Part shown: one piece after another, positions 59,292 to 64,000 of the stretch
Position numbering within the stretch: position 1 is the first letter of the stretch
How the letters are laid out: every line of letters begins with the position of its first letter
Assembly (NCBI GenBank): GCA_022419385.1
Contig: JAJUBI010000005.1
Coordinates: 2,046,001 to 2,110,000 of the forward strand
Origin: Paraconiothyrium sp. Pb-2020
Taxonomy: Eukaryota; Ascomycota; Dothideomycetes; Pleosporales; Didymosphaeriaceae
DNA length: 64,000 nt
Direction: 5' to 3'
Notes under the pieces: model-generated
What the model was told of the DNA's origin: nothing
Databases searched by the model: none
Seen by the model: only the letters and a program-made list of their open reading frames with translations
Translations under genes and position numbers: made by a program

Positions 59292-59842
59292 TTACCAATG
59301 CTTCTCACCGATGAGAACTTCATTCACGTCGACAGTGCCCTTGAACCAGCGCTCTGTCACAATTATCAGTACTTGAACGATGGAGAGAACGACTGCGCAA
59401 ACCCGACTCCCGGATCTCCACGTCGTTTCCACTCATCTGCCTTTTGCGCATGCGCCCGTCGTCCGCGAAAGTCCAATTCTCGAGCCCGTAACAGCGCTTC
59501 CACTTCATGTCGTCGTGCGCATCCTGATATTCATACCAAAACTGGACGGAGATCTTGTTGTCGGTGAAGGCGAAGAGCTCCTTTCGAAGACGGTAATTCT
59601 TCTCCTTCTCCCACTTCTTCGTCAGGAAGTTTTCGATAGCTGCGGTCCCGGTGAAGAAGACATCTCGATTGCGCCAGATGCTAGAGGGGGTGTAGGCATC
59701 GGAAATCTTCTTCGGATCCCTACGGCTATCAGTCTAAAGGGACTGGCGGGCAGGAGATGACTTACTGGGTATTCCACAAATCCTGTGCCTTCTTCACTTT
59801 TGCCTGCGCGCTTTCTTTGACGAATGGCGGATTAAGAGACAT
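59292..59842 (-). CDS. DUF1348 family protein (NTF2/SnoaL-like fold)
   Basis: There are three exons on the minus strand, 59842-59766, 59719-59403 and 59353-59292, with introns of 46 and 49 bp, giving about 151 residues, the normal family length. The protein begins MSLNPPFVKESAQAKVKKAQ. Splicing restores DLWNTQDPKKISDAYT, then SIWRNRDVFFTG, FLTKKWEKEKNYRLRKELF and SVQFWYEYQD. CYGLENWTFADDGRMRKRQM follows, and the end is ERWFKGTVDVNEVLIGEKHW. The second donor (GTTTGC) is weak, but the joined frame matches the family. The fold is a small cone-like NTF2 barrel; members occur in bacteria and fungi, and no enzymatic role is established. The gene converges with the roadblock gene, whose stop is 86 bp away. 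Confidence 0.88.
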
Positions 59843-60353
59843 GGCGAGCTGAGGGGGAATACCAGAGACGATTGTGGGGAGAACATGTTGTGTTCTTTGT
59901 CTAGCACTAGTTACGAGTGCTATACCAAAGCAAGTAATCTTAGGATAAGGAATTGATTCCTCACTTAGTTTTCTTGCACATGCTTATTTGGAGCTGCCAA
60001 AACCGTGGCTGTTGAGTTGCATGACGCCGGAACTGCACGGCTCTGTAGGATTCTATTCTGGCCCATCACTGCTGCCGAGATTCGGACAGCTTCTAAAGCG
60101 TTTGCGTAAGCTACAAACATGCTTGACAGGGGGGAGCTATTTGGAATGGGCGCCAACAAAGGAAGCTAGCACTCAAGCTTCTTTCCTCATTGGAAGATGC
60201 CTCGGTGCGTGGAGCTTTTTGATGCAAGCTGCCCCTCCTTGGCTGGCGCCTCACATCACAACACCCAGAACAACACGCTTCATAAGCAGGCCTTCTGCTC
60301 TTTTCACCATTTTTCAACATCTAAAAATCTTGTGCACACACTCAACAACCATC
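59843..60353. promoter_or_regulatory. Divergent promoter region of the DUF1348 and peroxiredoxin genes
   Basis: This 511-bp stretch lies between two divergent start codons. It contains short upstream open frames on the plus strand (from 59988) of doubtful relevance and a CT-rich leader just before the peroxiredoxin ATG. No clear Yap1 or stress element was identified. Confidence 0.45.
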
Positions 60354-61039
60354 ATGGCACCTCTCAAAGTCGGCGACAGCTTCCCGGACGGCGTCAAGTT
60401 TGAGTAAGTGCTTTAGAACCCTGTTGATTTTGCTTGGTGTCGCAGGCTCTCATGAAGAATGTATACTGATGATGAATACAGATGGGCACCGATCACGGAC
60501 AGCGACGCTACAGCTTGCGGCATTCCCCAGGAGTACGATGCAAGCAAGGAGTGGAAGGACAAGAAGGTCGTTCTCTTCAGTGTTCCCGGTTCGCGACTGC
60601 ACTCCCAACATAGGAATTCAAACGAGCTGACTGTTGCATAATAGGAGCCTTCACACCTGGCTGCCAGGCTCGCCACCTACCGCCGTACATCGAGAAGCTC
60701 AGCGAGTTCAAGAACAAGGGTGTAGACATCGTGGCCGTCATTGCAAGCAACGACTCTTGGGTCATGAATGCTTGGGGCAAGGTCAACGGCGTAAAGGGTG
60801 ACGATATCCTGTTCCTCTCGGACACCAAGACCTTCTTCTCCAAGGAACACGGTTGGCCAGCTGGCATGGGTGACCGCAATGGTCGCTGGGCTATGGTCTT
60901 CGACCACGGGAAGGTTACATACGCTGAGAACGAGCCTTCTCCTAAGGACGTTTCTGTAAGCGCATTTTACCCTGCAAGCACGGTCTTAGCTAACAGTAGC
61001 AAGGTTTCTGGCGCCGAGGCCGTCCTTTCGAAGCTATAG
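60354..61039 (+). CDS. Peroxiredoxin, Prx5/PMP20 type, with peroxisomal SKL terminus
   Basis: There are four exons, 60354-60403, 60482-60588, 60645-60955 and 61004-61039, giving about 167 residues. The first two introns restore FEWAPITDSDATACG and FSVPGAFTPGCQARHLPPYI. The peroxidatic Cys is about residue 59 in the PGAFTPGC motif (most relatives have TPTC). VDIVAVIASNDSWVMNAW and ILFLSDTKTFFSKEHGW follow. The last intron is 48 bp, a multiple of three, and ends in AAG; if retained it only adds 16 residues. Either way the protein ends AVLSKL, a peroxisomal PTS1 signal. The enzyme reduces H2O2 and alkyl hydroperoxides with thioredoxin or glutathione. This group includes fungal allergens such as Asp f 3. 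Confidence 0.92.
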
Positions 61040-61228
61040 AGTGCTCGTATATGCTATCACGTACATTGTCCGAGCGTTCTTCGCCGGTGCATAGACGACT
61101 AGATATCCTCCGCCAAAGTTTAGAGGAGGCACCATAAAGCAATGAAAACGATAGAATGATACCGCCATTGAAAAGGAATCTTGAAGTGACTGCCTTTTGC
61201 CAGATCCCCAGAGCTCTTTTTCACTGTC

Positions 61229-62026
61229 TCAATACACAAACGGAATAAATTTCTTTGTTTTCTTACAGTACTCGGTCCACTTCTGCCTAAACTCTTTTTG
61301 CATCATCTTTTCCTCCTCTTTAACTCTCTTGACCATGAACAACCAGATTGGCAGGCTAAACCCAACAAGGACTATCATGTAACCAATTCGATCGTCTTCG
61401 ACAAGCCTTTTGTCCACCAATGGCGCCCAGCAGCTGGGCAGCCCACGCTGTCGAAAAAAAAGCGAGTACATGGCGATCAGTACAGCAAGAAGCCCTGTAT
61501 AAGAGGGATGTCGCACGTGAGCATAAAGCCCGCTGGTGACAAGCTGGTCTGGCTTTGCTAGGCGATATGTGAAATTCGTACCGAGTTGGGTGTACGCGCT
61601 GAAACGGATGTAGCTTCCCACGTACAACAGCGTTAGGGCTACGAGAGTATGAGGCGACCACGTGAATATGTTTGGGTCCAGATATCGAGGCGTCGCACAC
61701 ACGTGTTCTAGCATAGCGTCAAAGTGAGGTAGTGTCGTGGAAGATCTGGCTACTGAGACAGTGGCATGGTAGATAGTTACGATGAGCGTAAGAATGCGTG
61801 CGAAGCTTGTGCCGAGAGGCGAGGCGACCATCCACATTAACCATGATTCGGACTGATTCCTGACTGTCTTGCTGCTTGGTTGGCGGAAGGAGAGCTGGAT
61901 CAGGTAACCCGCGTGCAGTATAGCGAGTGTGTAATAATCGAGGTAGCCGACGTGGGCGATTACCGCGGCGCCCAGGACGGTGGAGAGTTGCAATCCCACT
62001 GCGGTCTTCTCCGCGCTGAAACTCAT
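61229..62026 (-). CDS. Isoprenylcysteine carboxyl methyltransferase-like membrane protein
   Basis: This single exon encodes about 265 residues from the ATG at 62026. Several hydrophobic segments are visible (AVIAHVGYLDYYTLAILHAG, TLVALTLLYVGSYI, IGYMIVLVGFSLPIWLFMV). The C-terminal half has the ICMT/PEMT signature: LVTSGLYAHVRHPSYTG, then a charged segment VKEEEKMMQKEF followed by WTEYCKKTKKFIPFVY. RHP and the EE pair are the S-adenosylmethionine and metal/substrate-linked residues of the family. Ste14-type enzymes methylate the C-terminal prenylcysteine of Ras/a-factor proteins in the ER. This may be the orthologue, but filamentous fungi also have ICMT-like paralogues with other or unknown substrates, so the name is kept general. 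Confidence 0.85.
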   Translation of the reverse strand: MSFSAEKTAVGLQLSTVLGAAVIAHVGYLDYYTLAILHAGYLIQLSFRQPSSKTVRNQSESWLMWMVASPLGTSFARILTLIVTIYHATVSVARSSTTLPHFDAMLEHVCATPRYLDPNIFTWSPHTLVALTLLYVGSYIRFSAYTQLGTNFTYRLAKPDQLVTSGLYAHVRHPSYTGLLAVLIAMYSLFFRQRGLPSCWAPLVDKRLVEDDRIGYMIVLVGFSLPIWLFMVKRVKEEEKMMQKEFRQKWTEYCKKTKKFIPFVY

Positions 62027-62719
62027 TTAAGTATTGACGGTTTGGGCCCATGTACCTTCTACTTCGTTGACTGTGTGGTTAAATTCCTATAGCAAGGTCA
62101 GGTTCCGTACACAGTGAACAATATGTCTGAAATGAAATCTGTAGATAGCGTTGAGGAAGAGAGACATACTCGAGGCTCAGTGCGGTCTTTAGCATGGTAA
62201 GTAAATGATGAAGTTGCCGAGTGTGAACGTTAAAAGACACCGGCACAAACGCACGCATGATAGTGCGAGGATCAGAGTGACGTCATCGGCTGTTTATCTT
62301 TGCTTTTGCTCTAATTCCATTGCCTAAATGAATGTCTTGGACATAGAAGCACCCAAGGTTTAGTCCCCCGATCCGCTGTAATCTCTAATCGGACGCTATA
62401 TTCGCGCGGGAGTCATCCCCTGCATCACGTCGCCAATCAAGTTGCGTTCCTAGGGTCGCGGAGGCTATCGGGTGAACCAATACCGTGGGCTTTGGCGAGG
62501 CGCGTATGCAATGTAGGGACCAATTGATAGGTACCTTTACCCCTCCTCCTGGGCACAGCGTGAGAAGTGCGGAGAAGTTGCCAGTGTGGTGGCGCGTTCA
62601 AAACATCGACGACATCCGTTGCTGTGACTGACCATCCCTTGCTCACACCACCCGATCTCTTCGATGACCAACTCCTCACACAGTGTTCCTATACAGAACT
62701 TGATAGAAACATCGGAGCC
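62027..62719. other. Divergent intergenic region
   Basis: This 693-bp stretch lies between the ICMT-like gene (minus) and the tetraspanin-like gene (plus), so it should hold both promoters. Short overlapping frames have no domain. No TATA box is evident. Confidence 0.45.
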
Positions 62720-63791
62720 ATGACTTACAGCAGAAAACAAGTCGTGACGACTATCAGCGTTGTGGTAAGTTGCGAGCTCTGTTCAGCCTGATGACAAGGA
62801 CTAACGGACTGCAGTATCTTATTCTCGTTACAGCACTTGCAGGGTGCGACTCATTAGAAAATATCTTCTCACTCTATGACTAACCTGTGCCAGATACGCT
62901 GCCTCGTTTGCGAACAAACTCTCCCTGCCCATATCAAATGGACTGGCCCATGCGACTACAGTCCTCCCAATCGTCTCCGGTCTCCTCCTCCAAATTGGCT
63001 ACGATCTCACCCGTCGACAAGAGCGTCGCAAGCGGTTGAACCGCGGAGAGATTCAACGCCCACCCCTCGTCATCATCGCGAACACGCTCATCTTCATCTA
63101 TTCCACCACCGTGATCACACTGCTTGGAACTCATGCAGCCCCTCCCTCTGGTCTTGCTTGTGGACTACGCGAGCGATGGGAGACCCTCTACCGACAGAAA
63201 GATGTGGAGGCTATTCGCACGATACAGGATGTTTTCAAGTGTTGCGGCTTCAAGAACTCAAGGGATATGGCATGGCCCTTTCCGGACAAGACGCATAGAG
63301 CAACGGCTTGTGAAGAAGCATTTGGTCATACAAACGGCTGTCTGGGTCCATGGAAAAGCGAGGAGCAACGAATGGCAGGCATCCTCATGACAGTCGTTGC
63401 GTTGGTGTTCATATGGCAGGTTAGTCACTACTACTACTTTACTGTTCTCGTCCCGATCGCTGACAACAACAAGTTCGCTGTCATTGCCATACCTACACAG
63501 CGAGAGTCTTGGCTACATAATATAGTTCCTGATAGAGTCTCTCGCATGATCGCAGATGAGGAACATGCTAGTAACGATGGTCCCCACCGAGCAATCGATT
63601 ACTTGCCCAACTTCAATCAGTACTCAGATCGAGTAGAAGAAGACAACAGCGACGTCGACGTCGAGAATGGAGCGCACAAGACCATCAAACCGGGAACTGA
63701 GCACGCGGAGAACGTGTTTCCAGGCAGGAACGATGATAGAGGGCAAGAGCGTGGGCCCCTTGAGAACGAATGGCTGCGATCTTCAGACTAA
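62720..63791 (+). CDS. Fungal tetraspanin-like membrane protein
   Basis: The model has three exons, 62720-62764, 62815-62843 and 62894-63791, with two 50-bp introns (branch sites ACTAACG and GACTAAC), giving about 323 residues. The first membrane segment is built across the exons (VVYLILVTALAGYAASF). The others are HATTVLPIVSGLLLQIGY, then LVIIANTLIFIYSTTVITLL, and MAGILMTVVALVFIWQ. The large outer loop between segments 3 and 4 has the tetraspanin CCG motif (FKCCGF, about residue 140) and further cysteines. A long polar acidic tail follows. A 54-bp stop-free segment at 63420-63473 could be another intron (GTTAGT, GCTGAC, AAG), which would shorten the product by 18 residues. Fungal tetraspanins act in membrane organisation and, in some plant pathogens, in penetration structures. 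Confidence 0.82.
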
Positions 63792-64000
63792 GCATGAATC
63801 TTGCGCGAACGATACTTTAGTTCTTCAATGGCGTTTCAGAAGCGGGTGTCAGATTAAGGAAATCGTGAAGTTGATGATGCCAATGAGAAAATGGGTAGTG
63901 ATGCGCATCTGGTGTTCTAGGATGGCAAATGTCAACGGTCTCGGCGTTTCAGTGCTCACGAGCAACAGCTTTCTTTTTCCAGTAATACGGGTCTCCACTT
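63792..64000. other. Right-edge flank
   Basis: This is the 3' flank of the tetraspanin-like gene. No feature is seen before the window ends. Confidence 0.4.

Noticed and set aside
1..64000. CRISPR arrays, insertion sequences, LTR retrotransposons, a biosynthetic gene cluster backbone
   Set aside because: No regularly spaced repeats, transposase or reverse-transcriptase motifs, terminal repeats, or PKS/NRPS/terpene synthase motifs were seen on either strand.

Overview
The window looks like nuclear DNA of a filamentous ascomycete (Pezizomycotina). A Dothideomycete is my best guess, but the class is not proven. The genes have short introns (44-85 bp) with GT...AG ends and clear TACTAAC/CTAAC/CTGAC branch sites. 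The gene set is typical of such fungi: a bifunctional tryptophan synthase, an SPX-domain phosphate transporter, a DOCK-type exchange factor, RRP12, IPI1, a Zn2Cys6 regulator and a fungal tetraspanin. There is one tRNA-Cys with an intron, and no bacterial-style operons. I joined exons by hand from splice signals plus reading-frame and family continuity.

Layout. 0.7-3.2 kb: ferric reductase-like flavocytochrome. 4.0-4.5 kb: small coiled-coil BLOC-1 type subunit. 4.5-9.0 kb: gene-poor. 9.0-10.7 kb: amino-acid/choline/GABA-type permease. 11.5-12.0 kb: SDH assembly factor 4. 13.6-15.3 kb: secreted type-B carboxylesterase. 16.6-23.0 kb: DOCK guanine nucleotide exchange factor. 23.5-27.4 kb: RRP12. 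27.6-27.8 kb: short membrane-protein frame with an unresolved start. 28.0 kb: tRNA-Cys. 28.3-30.8 kb: secreted SMP-30-like beta-propeller and a short-chain dehydrogenase, both on the minus strand. 30.8-35.4 kb: gene-poor. 35.4-36.8 kb: Zn2Cys6 transcription factor (minus). 36.8-45.8 kb: 9 kb without a recognisable gene, GC-rich at first and then poorer in GC. 45.8-48.2 kb: tryptophan synthase with a TATA box and a Gcn4/CpcA-type site. 49.0-51.7 kb: SPX phosphate transporter. 52.5-53.5 kb: second SMP-30-like protein. 54.2-56.5 kb: DUF262 protein (minus). 57.3-58.4 kb: IPI1 (minus). 58.7-59.2 kb: roadblock/LC7 protein. 59.3-59.8 kb: DUF1348 protein (minus). 60.4-61.0 kb: peroxiredoxin ending in SKL. 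61.2-62.0 kb: isoprenylcysteine methyltransferase-like protein (minus). 62.7-63.8 kb: tetraspanin-like protein.

Most genes are unrelated housekeeping or accessory functions, as expected in a fungal chromosome. RRP12 and IPI1 both serve ribosome assembly. The beta-propeller/SDR pair may be metabolically linked. The least conventional items are the DUF262 protein, a family best known from prokaryotic restriction-like systems; the two dispersed propeller paralogues; several introns of length 3n that hide inside uninterrupted frames; an ATG-less open frame just ahead of the phosphate transporter; and the long gene-poor tracts. I found no transposon, CRISPR array or clear biosynthetic gene cluster.
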